A stretch of 8,504 nucleotides of DNA from Pseudomonadota bacterium (lineage in GTDB: Bacteria; Pseudomonadota; Alphaproteobacteria; Rhizobiales; Xanthobacteraceae): positions 1 through 8,504 of the forward strand of contig JAFAFP010000135.1 in the NCBI GenBank assembly GCA_023423415.1, in the 5' to 3' direction. Below are positions 1 to 6,416 of this stretch, piece after piece. Every line of letters begins with the position of its first letter. Position 1 is the first letter of the stretch. Position numbers and translations under genes: made by a program. The notes beneath the pieces are model-generated. The model was not told the DNA's origin, searched no databases, and saw nothing but the letters and a program-made list of their open reading frames with translations.

Positions 1-1
1 G

Positions 2-1120
2 GGGCACACCCAGTCGCTGCACACCAATGCGCTCGATGAAGCCCTCGCCTTGCCGACGGATTTTTCCGCGCGCATCGCTCGCAATACCCAGATCCTGCTG
101 CAGCAGGAATCAGGTACCACCCGCATCATCGATCCGTGGGGCGGCTCGTTCTACGTCGAGCGCCTGACCGCCGAGCTTGCCGAAAAGGCGTGGGGGCACA
201 TCCAGGAAGTCGAGGAACTCGGCGGCATGGCGAAAGCCATCGAAGCGTCGATCCCGAAACTGCGCATCGAGGAAGCCGCCGCCAAGACGCAGGCCCGGAT
301 CGATGCCGGCGTGCAATCCGTCATTGGCGTCAATAAGTACAGACCAACATCCGAGACGCAGATTGATGTCCTTAAAGTGGATAATTCGGCGGTCCGGACG
401 CTGCAGATCGACAAGCTGTCGCGTTTAAAAAGGGAGCGCGACGCAAAGCAGGTCGAGAGCGCCCTCACCGCACTGACCAATGGCGCAACGCAGGGAGGCA
501 ACCTGTTGGCGCTCGCGGTGGACGCCGCGCGCGCCAAAGCCACGGTCGGCGAGATTTCATCGGCGCTCGAACAGGTGTTCGGGCGTCATCGCGCCGAGAT
601 CAAGGCGATTTCCGGCGTCTACAAACGGGAGGTCGGCGGCATGTCCGACAGCGTCGAGCGGGAGCACAAGCTCGGCTCGCAATTCGACGCCGACGAGGGC
701 CGCAGGCCCCGCATTCTGGTCGCCAAGATCGGCCAGGATGGGCACGACCGCGGCCAGAAGGTCATCGCCTCGGCCTTTGCCGATCTTGGTTTCGACGTCG
801 ATATCGGTCCACTCTTCGCAACCTCAGCCGAGGCCGCGCGGCAGGCGGTGGAGAACGACGTGCATGTGCTCGGCGTCTCCTCGCTCGCAGCCGCGCATCT
901 CACTCTCGTGCCGGAGCTGAAGGCCGAACTGACGAAGCAAGGCCGCGGCGACATCATGATCGTGGTCGGCGGCGTGGTCCCTCCGCAGGACTGGGACGCG
1001 GTAAAGGCCGCTGGAGCGGAAGCTATTTTCCCGCCTGGCACCGTGATCGCGGATGCTGCCGAAGACCTGATCGGCAAGCTCAACAAGCGGCTGGGTTACG
1101 GGCAAAAGGCGGCGGAGTAA
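2..1120 (+). CDS. scpA: Methylmalonyl-CoA mutase, C-terminal half (5' end outside window)
   Basis: This gene encodes the adenosylcobalamin-dependent isomerase that interconverts (R)-methylmalonyl-CoA and succinyl-CoA in the cytoplasm, at the end of propionyl-CoA breakdown. The reading frame is open from base 2; the TTG at 50 is an internal Leu codon, not a start. The 372 visible residues begin in the late substrate-binding TIM barrel (TQSLHTNALDEALALPTDFS, then IIDPWGGSFYVE) and end with the B12-binding domain (about residues 235-350). That domain carries the base-off DxHxxG motif in GQDGHDRG, with the cobalt-ligand His at 743-745, followed by the SSL and VVGG motifs. About half of a usual ~720-residue large subunit is missing upstream. 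The barrel-plus-B12 single chain and LHTNALDEA (not the MeaA-type variant) favour methylmalonyl- over ethylmalonyl-CoA mutase, but the substrate-selecting N-terminal residues are not visible. meaB follows downstream, as expected. Also called mcmA or bhbA. Confidence 0.96.
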   Translation, partial: GHTQSLHTNALDEALALPTDFSARIARNTQILLQQESGTTRIIDPWGGSFYVERLTAELAEKAWGHIQEVEELGGMAKAIEASIPKLRIEEAAAKTQARIDAGVQSVIGVNKYRPTSETQIDVLKVDNSAVRTLQIDKLSRLKRERDAKQVESALTALTNGATQGGNLLALAVDAARAKATVGEISSALEQVFGRHRAEIKAISGVYKREVGGMSDSVEREHKLGSQFDADEGRRPRILVAKIGQDGHDRGQKVIASAFADLGFDVDIGPLFATSAEAARQAVENDVHVLGVSSLAAAHLTLVPELKAELTKQGRGDIMIVVGGVVPPQDWDAVKAAGAEAIFPPGTVIADAAEDLIGKLNKRLGYGQKAAE

Positions 1121-1163
1121 CGGTACGGAGTATGACCGGAACCGGTTGCATTCAGTGAACAAC

Positions 1164-2159
1164 ATGTCCGCACGCCTTGGGCCGGCCGGCACCACATCAG
1201 CGTTGTCAATCGCCATCCGTTCCGGCGATCGCGCGACGCTGGCGCGTGCCATTACGCTGATCGAAAGCAAGCGCGACGACCATCGCAAGCAGGCGCATCA
1301 ACTGGTGCAGGACCTGCTGCCGCAGACCGGCAAAGCCATCCGCATCGGCATCACCGGCTCGCCCGGCGTCGGCAAATCGACCACCATCGACGCGCTCGGT
1401 AGCTATCTCACCGGCAAGGGCCACAAGGTTGCGGTGCTTGCCGTCGATCCGTCATCGACGCGCACCGGCGGCTCGATCCTCGGTGACAAGACGCGGATGG
1501 CGAAACTGTCGGCCGACGACAATGCCTTCATCCGTCCCTCGCCCTCCTCCGGTACGCTCGGCGGCGTCGCTGCGAAAACGCGCGAGACCATGCTGTTGTG
1601 CGAAGCTGCGGGCTACGACGTCATCCTGGTCGAAACCGTCGGCGTCGGTCAGTCGGAAACCACTGTCGCCGGTATGACGGATTTCTTTCTCCTACTGATG
1701 CTGCCCGGCGCTGGTGACGAATTGCAGGGTATCAAGAAAGGCGTGGTGGAGCTGGCCGACATGATCGCCGTCAACAAGGCTGATGGCGACAACATCAAAC
1801 GCGCCAAGCAAGCGGCTGCGGAATATCGCGCGGCGCTGCATATCCTCAAGCCCGCGACCGAAAACTGGTCGCCGCCGGTGCTGACCTATTCGGCTTTGAC
1901 CGGCGACGGTCTGCCCACGATATGGCAGAGCATCTGCGATTATCGGGACAAGATGTCAGCATCCGGGGAGCTGACCGCAAAACGCAAGCAGCAGCAGGTC
2001 ACCTGGATGTGGTCGATGCTGGAAGAAAGACTATTCGCCAAGCTGCGCTCCGATCCCGAACTCAAGGGACGTCTGCCGCAGCTCGAGAGGGCGGTCGCGA
2101 CTGGAAAACTGTCGCCGATGCTCGCGGTGGAAGAGATTGCCGACGCGATGGGATTGTGA
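1164..2159 (+). CDS. meaB: MeaB/ArgK-family GTPase, methylmalonyl-CoA mutase chaperone
   Basis: This is a G3E-family P-loop GTPase that gates cofactor loading and protects or reactivates methylmalonyl-CoA mutase (family knowledge; human homologue MMAA). Counting from ATG 1164 (331 aa) it shows Walker A GSPGVGKS (65-72), DPSS (95-98), the switch/Walker B segment ETVGVGQSE (157-165) and the base-recognition motif NKAD (204-207), so the GTPase core is complete. An N-terminal helical region (about 10-55) and a C-terminal helical arm (about 270-331, usual dimerisation region) match family length. The start is uncertain: in-frame TTG 1146 and GTG 1155 lie upstream, and none has a strong Shine-Dalgarno sequence. 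ATG 1164 was chosen because MSA... followed by SIAIRSGDRATLARAITLIE is where family members usually begin. The gene lies 43 bases after the mutase stop, and its TGA overlaps the next gene's ATG by one base, indicating co-transcription. Confidence 0.93.
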   Translation: MSARLGPAGTTSALSIAIRSGDRATLARAITLIESKRDDHRKQAHQLVQDLLPQTGKAIRIGITGSPGVGKSTTIDALGSYLTGKGHKVAVLAVDPSSTRTGGSILGDKTRMAKLSADDNAFIRPSPSSGTLGGVAAKTRETMLLCEAAGYDVILVETVGVGQSETTVAGMTDFFLLLMLPGAGDELQGIKKGVVELADMIAVNKADGDNIKRAKQAAAEYRAALHILKPATENWSPPVLTYSALTGDGLPTIWQSICDYRDKMSASGELTAKRKQQQVTWMWSMLEERLFAKLRSDPELKGRLPQLERAVATGKLSPMLAVEEIADAMGL

Positions 2160-2860
2160 TGCCTCGCACGGCCAAGGCGAAGAAAACGAAGGCCGGCGTT
2201 GGACCGAAACGCTCCACCGCGCGCGCGACAACGCTAGGCATCAATCTGCTCATCACCGGCTTTGGTCCCTTCCCCGGCGCGCCGGACAATCCGACCGGCC
2301 CGTTGGTTCGCGCGCTGGCGCGCAGGTTGCGCGCGAACGGCAACAAGATGCAGATCGATACCCATGTGTTCTGCACAACATACGCTGCTGTCGATCGCGA
2401 CCTGCCGCGTCTGATCGCGCGCAAGAAGCCGGATGCGCTGTTGATGTTCGGCCTTGCAGCCCGGTCGCGCGGGCTGAGAGTCGAGACGCAGGCGCGCAAT
2501 CGTATCAACCGCTATCCCGATGCTGCAGGCGTCATCGCGGCAGCGCGCAAGATCGCGGACGACGCGCCGCGCACTATGCCAATCCGCGCGCCCAAAGCTA
2601 CGTTGCTACGAGCGGCAATGTCGGGCAACTTGCCCGCGCGGCTTTCCGCCAATGCCGGAGATTATCTTTGCAATTATCTCTACTGGCATGCGCTGGAGGC
2701 CGCCAAGCGACCCGGCGGCCCGATACGCGCGGTTTTCATCCATGTGCCGCCCGTGGCTGCAGCAAAGGATACCCGCACCACCCGCACGATGAGCAATCTG
2801 GTCGTTGCGGCCGAGAGCGTCGCCAGCGCCTTGATCAAGGCGACCCGGCCGCGCCGTTAA
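2159..2860 (+). CDS. Pyroglutamyl-peptidase I-like protein (peptidase C15), divergent
   Basis: The 233-aa product resembles pyrrolidone-carboxylate peptidase, a cytoplasmic cysteine peptidase that removes N-terminal pyroglutamate. Visible support is ITGFGPFPG (32-40) with the following DNPTGPL, and all three catalytic positions in family context: Glu109 in GLRVETQARN, Cys171 in AGDYLCNYLYW and His195 in FIHVPP. It is divergent: the usual glycine-rich GGR stretch before the catalytic Glu reads AARSR. It also carries about 27 extra, Lys/Arg-rich N-terminal residues ahead of the domain, whereas typical members start almost at the TGF motif. No in-frame ATG, GTG or TTG lies between 2162 and the domain, so the extension is real if ATG 2159 is used. 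That ATG overlaps the meaB TGA by one base, with GGGA at 2150-2153 as ribosome site, so the two are probably translationally coupled. Activity on pyroglutamyl peptides is likely but unproven; why it sits with mutase genes is unknown. Confidence 0.85.
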   Translation: MPRTAKAKKTKAGVGPKRSTARATTLGINLLITGFGPFPGAPDNPTGPLVRALARRLRANGNKMQIDTHVFCTTYAAVDRDLPRLIARKKPDALLMFGLAARSRGLRVETQARNRINRYPDAAGVIAAARKIADDAPRTMPIRAPKATLLRAAMSGNLPARLSANAGDYLCNYLYWHALEAAKRPGGPIRAVFIHVPPVAAAKDTRTTRTMSNLVVAAESVASALIKATRPRR

Positions 2861-2898
2861 CCCTCTTCAATTAACCGTGCTTTTGCGGCGCAGGCCGG
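2845..2898 (+). terminator. GC-rich inverted repeat across the end of the mutase-meaB-peptidase unit
   Basis: CCGGCCGCGCCG (2845-2856) can pair with CGGCGC-A-GGCCGG (2886-2898), giving 12 base pairs with one bulged A and a 29-base AT-richer loop that contains the peptidase stop codon. It could fold as an RNA hairpin that ends or stabilises the upstream transcript. There is no U-tract behind it, so it is not a textbook intrinsic terminator, and part of the left arm is coding sequence. Confidence 0.35.
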
Positions 2899-2949
2899 CG
2901 CGCGAGGTGCGCCATGACGCACTATGTTGGTGTGCATTCCGCACCTCCC

Positions 2950-2953
2950 GGAG
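2950..2953 (+). promoter_or_regulatory. Ribosome binding site fixing the start of the Tat beta-helix gene
   Basis: GGAG lies seven bases before ATG 2961. It supports this start over the in-frame upstream TTG at 2877, which would put 28 residues ahead of the Tat signal. Confidence 0.7.
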
Positions 2954-2960
2954 CCTCGAC

Positions 2961-4292
2961 ATGAGCGTCAGCCGCCGCACTATCATCGCCGCGTCCGCCT
3001 TTGGCGCGGCCGCGACCGCAACGGCTGCGAATGCGGCAACGCCGAATGCGGCAGGCATTGACGCAAGCGATCTCGGCCTGAAACCGAACATTGCGGAGGA
3101 GCAGACCATGCTCCTCCAACGCGCGATCAATCGCGCAGCACAGGCGCAAACCCCCTTGATCCTGCCGCCGGGAATTTACCGGTGCGGCGAATTGCGCCTT
3201 CCATCGAACGCCAAGGTATTCGGTACACGCGGCACAACGCGCATTGAGCTGGCGCGTAATGCATCCTTGTTCACCTCGAACCGCGCCAACAACATCGACC
3301 TGACCGGGCTTGTTCTCGATGGCGGCAAAAAACGTCCCCTGGAAGGGCGGGCGCTTGTCCATCTCATCCAAGGCAATGGTATCCGCATCACAGATTGCGA
3401 GATCAACAACGCCGGCCGCAATGGCATTACGCTCGAAAGCGTCGGCGGCAGCGTCAGCGGGTGCACGATCCAGGACGCGGGGGATGGCGCCCTGTTCGCC
3501 ATTAATTCGCAAGGTCTCATTATTTCCGGCAACGTGGTGCTGCGATCCGGCAATAACGGCATCCAGGTCTGGCGCTCATCCTTCGGAGACGATGGCACGC
3601 AGGTCATCGACAATCGCATCGAGGAAACGCGCGCCGATGCCGGCGGCGACGGACCATACGGAAACGGTATCAACGTCTATCGCGCCGGCAACGTGATGGT
3701 GCGCGGCAACCGCATCGACAAGGCGGCCTTCTCCGCCATTCGCGGCAATTCGGCATCGAATATCCAGATCACCGGCAACACCTGCACCCGCCTTGGCGAA
3801 GTTGCGATCTACTCGGAATTTTCGTTCGAGGGCGCGATGATCGCCAACAATACGGTGGATGGCGCAACTGTCGGCATTTCCGTCACCAACTTCGATGTCG
3901 GCGGCCGGCTCGCCGTTGTCACAGGCAATCTGCTGCGCAATCTCGGCCCACGCGCACAAGGAAAAGGCATCGGCATCAGCATCGACGCCGATAGCGTGGT
4001 CACGGGCAACGTGATCGAGAACGCACCGACGATCGGCATCGGCGTCGGCTACGGCCCCTATCTGCGTGATGTGATCGTCAGCAGCAATGTGATGCGCGGC
4101 ACCGGCATCGGCATCGCCGTCAGCGTGGTGGAGGGTGCAGGCACCGCGATCATCACCGACAATCTGATCGCAACTCCCACCGACGGCGCCATTATCGGTA
4201 TGGAATGGGAAAAGCGCGTCACCGGCGACATGGCGAAAGACGGCGTTGGACGTTATTCGCAATTGTCATTGAGCGGCAATCGCGTGCGGTGA
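2961..4292 (+). CDS. Tat-exported right-handed parallel beta-helix repeat protein (RR_plus_rpt/TIGR03808-like)
   Basis: The 443-aa protein is predicted to be exported folded through the Tat system and to form a right-handed parallel beta-helix; its substrate or role is not known. The N-terminus has a twin-arginine signal (SRRTIIA, Arg5-Arg6), a hydrophobic Ala-rich stretch and an ANA-A cleavage site near residues 23-26. Residues 45-85 (LLQRAINRAA...LILPPGIY) look like the N-terminal cap seen in pectate-lyase-fold proteins. After that come NosD-like coils marked by recurring G-N/D-N turns near residues 189, 217, 249, 272, 296, 322, 349, 375, 400 and 439, spaced roughly 22-33 residues. The G-I-G-I strings in the last third are coil strands, not a low-complexity artefact. 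The family is largely uncharacterised; carbohydrate binding or cleavage is possible from the fold alone. The gene stands alone, with about 100 and 176 bases on either side. Confidence 0.88.
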   Translation: MSVSRRTIIAASAFGAAATATAANAATPNAAGIDASDLGLKPNIAEEQTMLLQRAINRAAQAQTPLILPPGIYRCGELRLPSNAKVFGTRGTTRIELARNASLFTSNRANNIDLTGLVLDGGKKRPLEGRALVHLIQGNGIRITDCEINNAGRNGITLESVGGSVSGCTIQDAGDGALFAINSQGLIISGNVVLRSGNNGIQVWRSSFGDDGTQVIDNRIEETRADAGGDGPYGNGINVYRAGNVMVRGNRIDKAAFSAIRGNSASNIQITGNTCTRLGEVAIYSEFSFEGAMIANNTVDGATVGISVTNFDVGGRLAVVTGNLLRNLGPRAQGKGIGISIDADSVVTGNVIENAPTIGIGVGYGPYLRDVIVSSNVMRGTGIGIAVSVVEGAGTAIITDNLIATPTDGAIIGMEWEKRVTGDMAKDGVGRYSQLSLSGNRVR

Positions 4293-4354
4293 TCTGAGGT
4301 ATCTTCTTGATCCTCCGCTCACAGCCGCCAAAGCCCGAATCCGGAGTTTAAGAC

Positions 4355-4380
4355 CTCATTCCCGCCCCCGCGGGGACGAG
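4355..4380. repeat. Partial copy of a dispersed palindromic intergenic repeat (internally deleted)
   Basis: CTCATTCCCGC (4355-4365) is identical to 5306-5316, and it runs straight into the perfect palindrome CCCCGCGGGG (4366-4375) plus ACGAG. This resembles the two ends of the longer copy at 5306-5371 joined together with the middle missing. It lies 89 bases before the DUF3750 start. Confidence 0.5.
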
Positions 4381-4459
4381 CGGTTTCTGCCTGACGCAAC
4401 ATTAAATCCCGGAAAGCTTCGCGTTCACGCCATGGTTCGGACGTAAACCACTCCATATT

Positions 4460-4469
4460 TGATCGATCA
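4460..4469. promoter_or_regulatory. Perfect 10-bp palindrome abutting the DUF3750 start codon
   Basis: TGATCGATCA is a perfect palindrome whose last A is the A of ATG 4469. No clear Shine-Dalgarno sequence precedes this start. It may be a protein-binding site, but a short palindrome of this kind can also occur by chance. Confidence 0.2.
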
Positions 4470-5269
4470 TGACGCAGCCGCTCGCTCCGAAACGCCGTTC
4501 GCGCCGCAAGCTCTTGATCATTTCGCTTTTCATTCTGTTCCTTCTGCCGGTCGCCGCACGCGCGGCGCTGTTCGCGTTCGAGGACAGTCCGAATAGCTGG
4601 CGCCATGCAGACTGGTCGAGCATTGGCGCCCTGCCCGCCGCATCGGCGCATCCTGACGCGCGCGTGCTGATCCTGTCCGGCCGCACCGGTGGATGGAAGG
4701 GCGTGGTCGCGGTCCATAGCTGGGTGGTGTTCAAGCGTGAGGGCGCAAAGAACTGGACGCGCTATGATGTGGTCGGCTGGGGCAATCCAATACGCCTCAA
4801 TGGCTGGGCGCCAGATGGCCGCTGGTACGGCACCCCGCCGACCGTGATCGCCGACATCAAGGGCGTGCAAGCCGAAACCTTGATCCCGGCGATCGAGAAA
4901 GCCGTGAAGGATTACCGCTATGCCAATGCCGGCGACTATCGCCTATGGCCTGGCCCCAACAGCAATTCCTTTGTGGCCGCCGTATTGCGCGAAGTCCCGC
5001 AAATCCAGGTGACCATGCCGCCGAACGCGATCGGGCGCGATTTTCGGCCCGGCCCCTATGTCGGCTGGACCGATAGTGGAACGGGCCTCGAAGCCAATCT
5101 CTATGGCTTGCTCGGTGTGAAGGCCGGCTGGGTCGAAGGGCTTGAGGTGAATGTTCTGGGCCTTGTTGCCGGTCTCGACGTTCGCGATCCGGCGGTAAAA
5201 TTGCCCGGTTTCGGCCGGATCGGCCTTTCGTCATCGACGGCGAATGCAGCGCTCGCGCCACAGCGCTAG
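4469..5269 (+). CDS. DUF3750 family protein, membrane-anchored or exported
   Basis: The 266-aa protein has a basic N-terminus (KRRSRRK, 8-14), then one hydrophobic segment (about 15-32, LLIISLFILFLLPVAARAA) that could be a signal peptide cut near ARA-A or a membrane anchor, so the rest faces the periplasm. The body matches my memory of DUF3750: HADW near 46, AVHSWVVFKR (81-90), a central Gly/Trp-rich part (VVGWGNPIRLNGWAPDG) and WPGPNSNSFV (160-169). A His followed about 80 residues later by a GPN-S-N-S/T-F motif recalls papain/NlpC-like folds, with Ser165 where related proteins have a Cys; this is inference only. The C-terminus (205-245) has glycine-spaced hydrophobic stretches. The function is unknown. 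Neighbours give no operon partner: 176 bases separate it from the gene before and 183 from the gene after, each gap holding a repeat fragment. Confidence 0.85.
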   Translation: MTQPLAPKRRSRRKLLIISLFILFLLPVAARAALFAFEDSPNSWRHADWSSIGALPAASAHPDARVLILSGRTGGWKGVVAVHSWVVFKREGAKNWTRYDVVGWGNPIRLNGWAPDGRWYGTPPTVIADIKGVQAETLIPAIEKAVKDYRYANAGDYRLWPGPNSNSFVAAVLREVPQIQVTMPPNAIGRDFRPGPYVGWTDSGTGLEANLYGLLGVKAGWVEGLEVNVLGLVAGLDVRDPAVKLPGFGRIGLSSSTANAALAPQR

Positions 5270-5305
5270 CGGTTCCATCCTTTTACGTCCGGCGTTTTCA
5301 CCCCG

Positions 5306-5371
5306 CTCATTCCCGCGAAAGGAAGAATCCAATAGTTTGGCGTCGGGTCCCCGCATTCGTGGGGACCAACA
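5306..5371. repeat. Dispersed palindromic intergenic repeat, one intact and one decayed hairpin
   Basis: The left part (CTCATTCCCGCGAAAGGAAG onward to AATCC) is a decayed form of the common 'cattcccgcgaaagcgggaatcc' hairpin. The right part is intact: GGTCCCCGC (5346-5354) pairs with GTGGGGACC (5359-5367), one G.U pair, around the loop ATTC. Reverse-strand translation gives ...PTPNYWILPFAGMSG, the well-known spurious peptide produced by this repeat type. Recognition is from memory of dispersed repeats in proteobacteria. Confidence 0.7.
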
Positions 5372-5400
5372 ACGTGACATTGCGCCGGCCTGAAACCCCA

Positions 5401-5440
5401 CTGCGCCGAGGTTTGGTAATTCTTTATCACCTCGGTGCAG
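5401..5440 (+). promoter_or_regulatory. 12-bp inverted repeat just upstream of the glycosyltransferase
   Basis: CTGCGCCGAGGT (5401-5412) pairs with ACCTCGGTGCAG (5429-5440) at all 12 positions, one being G.U in RNA, around a 16-base AT-rich loop (TTGGTAATTCTTTATC). It ends 12 bases before ATG 5453 and leaves the AGG ribosome site (5444-5446) outside the stem. It could be an operator, a leader hairpin or the end of a repeat unit; the sequence alone does not decide. Confidence 0.5.
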
Positions 5441-5452
5441 AACAGGTATTGA

Positions 5453-6328
5453 ATGCCCCGATTTCGCGACACGCCACCAACCCTTTCGATCATCGTGCCC
5501 GTGCTGAACCAGTCGCGGACGATGATCGACACGATGTCAGCTTTGAAGCCGTTTCGTCAGCGCGGCGCCGAGATCATTGTCGTCGATGGCGGCAGCGATG
5601 ACGACACCGCCGTGCTGGCCCACCCCTTTGCCGATCGCGTCGTCAAAGGGCCGCGCGGCCGGGCCGCGCAGATGAACGAAGGCGCAAAAGTCGCCAGCGG
5701 TTTCATCTTCCTGTTCCTGCCGACCGACACCACCTTGCCCGCCGATGCCGATACCCAGGTGATGATTGGACGCGCGCGCGATACGTCCGTGTGGGGGCGC
5801 TTCGACATGCGGCTCACGGGGCGACACCCGCTTCTGCCAATCGTTGCGCGCCTCCTGAACCGGCGCTCGCGCAGTTCGGGTATCGCGAGCTGCGAGCAGG
5901 CGATCTTCGTTCAACGCGAAACATTCTTCCGCATCGGCGGCTTCACCGACATTCCAGTGATGGAAGATGTCGAGATATCGAAACGGCTGCGCGCGATCTC
6001 TCCGCCGATCTGCGTCACCTCGCGCGTCACCGTTCCGGCAAAACGCTTCGATCGCGACGGACTCTGGACGACGCTTCGCACGATGTGGATCATGCGCCTG
6101 CGATACCGCATGGGCATGAAGCCGGAGGAGATCCTGAAGCGGTATGTCGAACCGAAGCCGCGGCCTGCATCGGTCAAAACGCGCGAAAGTGGACGGCCGA
6201 GAGCCAGCGTCAATCCTCAAATGACCCCGCCAGCGGATCGCGCGTCGCGAGCTCAGGTTTCTGGCACGGAACGAAAAAAGACCGGGCCCAGTTCGGCCGG
6301 ATCAAGACAAGTCCGCAAACGGACATAG
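5453..6328 (+). CDS. Family 2 glycosyltransferase, TIGR04283-like
   Basis: This is a GT-A fold glycosyltransferase expected to act on the cytoplasmic side of the membrane; donor and acceptor are unknown. In the 291 aa: LSIIVPVLNQ (11-20), the nucleotide-binding Asp45 in IVVDGGSDDDT, PRGRAAQMNEGA (67-78), the metal-site region FLPTDTTLP (88-95, Asp92), WGRFD (114-118), GIASCEQAIF (143-152) and VMEDVEISKRL (169-179, the probable catalytic acidic pair 171-172). This order matches TIGR04283 ('arsenosugar biosynthesis-like') proteins. Two spots differ from the form I remember, HADT reading PTDT and TGDQ reading SCEQ. The fold should end around Tyr231; the remaining 60 residues are basic, Pro/Ser/Arg-rich and probably disordered, beyond the usual ~230-aa length. 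ATG 5453 has AGG (5444-5446) six bases upstream. The gene converges with livM. The arsenosugar label is family naming and should not be taken as function here. Confidence 0.88.
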   Translation: MPRFRDTPPTLSIIVPVLNQSRTMIDTMSALKPFRQRGAEIIVVDGGSDDDTAVLAHPFADRVVKGPRGRAAQMNEGAKVASGFIFLFLPTDTTLPADADTQVMIGRARDTSVWGRFDMRLTGRHPLLPIVARLLNRRSRSSGIASCEQAIFVQRETFFRIGGFTDIPVMEDVEISKRLRAISPPICVTSRVTVPAKRFDRDGLWTTLRTMWIMRLRYRMGMKPEEILKRYVEPKPRPASVKTRESGRPRASVNPQMTPPADRASRAQVSGTERKKTGPSSAGSRQVRKRT

Positions 6329-6370
6329 CAGCGACGCGCAACCGCTTCCAAACCCGCCAAGCAGCCTGTT

Positions 6371-6406
6371 TTCAGGCCCGCTCCCTTTCAGCAAAGCGGG
6401 CCAGAA
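6371..6406. terminator. Hairpin between convergent glycosyltransferase and livM
   Basis: TTCAGGCCCGCT (6371-6382) and AGCGGGCCAGAA (6395-6406) pair at 11 of 12 positions (one A.A mismatch) around a 12-base loop. It sits 10 bases past the livM stop (on the - strand) and 42 bases past the glycosyltransferase stop, where a shared bidirectional terminator would be expected. Neither strand shows a T-run after the stem, so intrinsic termination may be weak. Confidence 0.45.
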
Positions 6407-6416
6407 CGATGAGCGA

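Noticed and set aside
1922..2158. Upstream extension of the peptidase frame into meaB
   Set aside because: It would overlap meaB by over 230 bases and add residues with no family match; ATG 2159 overlaps the meaB stop neatly.
2877..2960. Upstream TTG start for the Tat protein
   Set aside because: It would bury the twin-Arg signal 28 residues inside; ATG 2961 has GGAG at a seven-base spacing.
3960..4125. Recurring 'ggcatcggcatc' units as a possible tandem DNA repeat
   Set aside because: They are unevenly spaced and encode the G-I-G-I strands of beta-helix coils, so protein repeat structure explains them.
3576..4262. - strand open frame (228 codons) inside the beta-helix gene
   Set aside because: Its Asp/Ala/His-rich repetitive product is the antisense image of the G-N-x-I coil repeats; the + strand frame has a Tat signal and a ribosome site.
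4319..4870. - strand open frame (183 codons) over the start of the DUF3750 gene
   Set aside because: It runs through the intergenic repeat and antisense to DUF3750, with no recognisable domain.
5266..5532. - strand open frame encoding PTPNYWILPFAGMSG
   Set aside because: This peptide is the known spurious translation of the dispersed palindromic repeat, so it marks the repeat and not a gene.
5537..6220. - strand open frame (227 codons) opposite the glycosyltransferase
   Set aside because: No family resemblance; it is a high-GC antisense shadow of a well-recognised glycosyltransferase.
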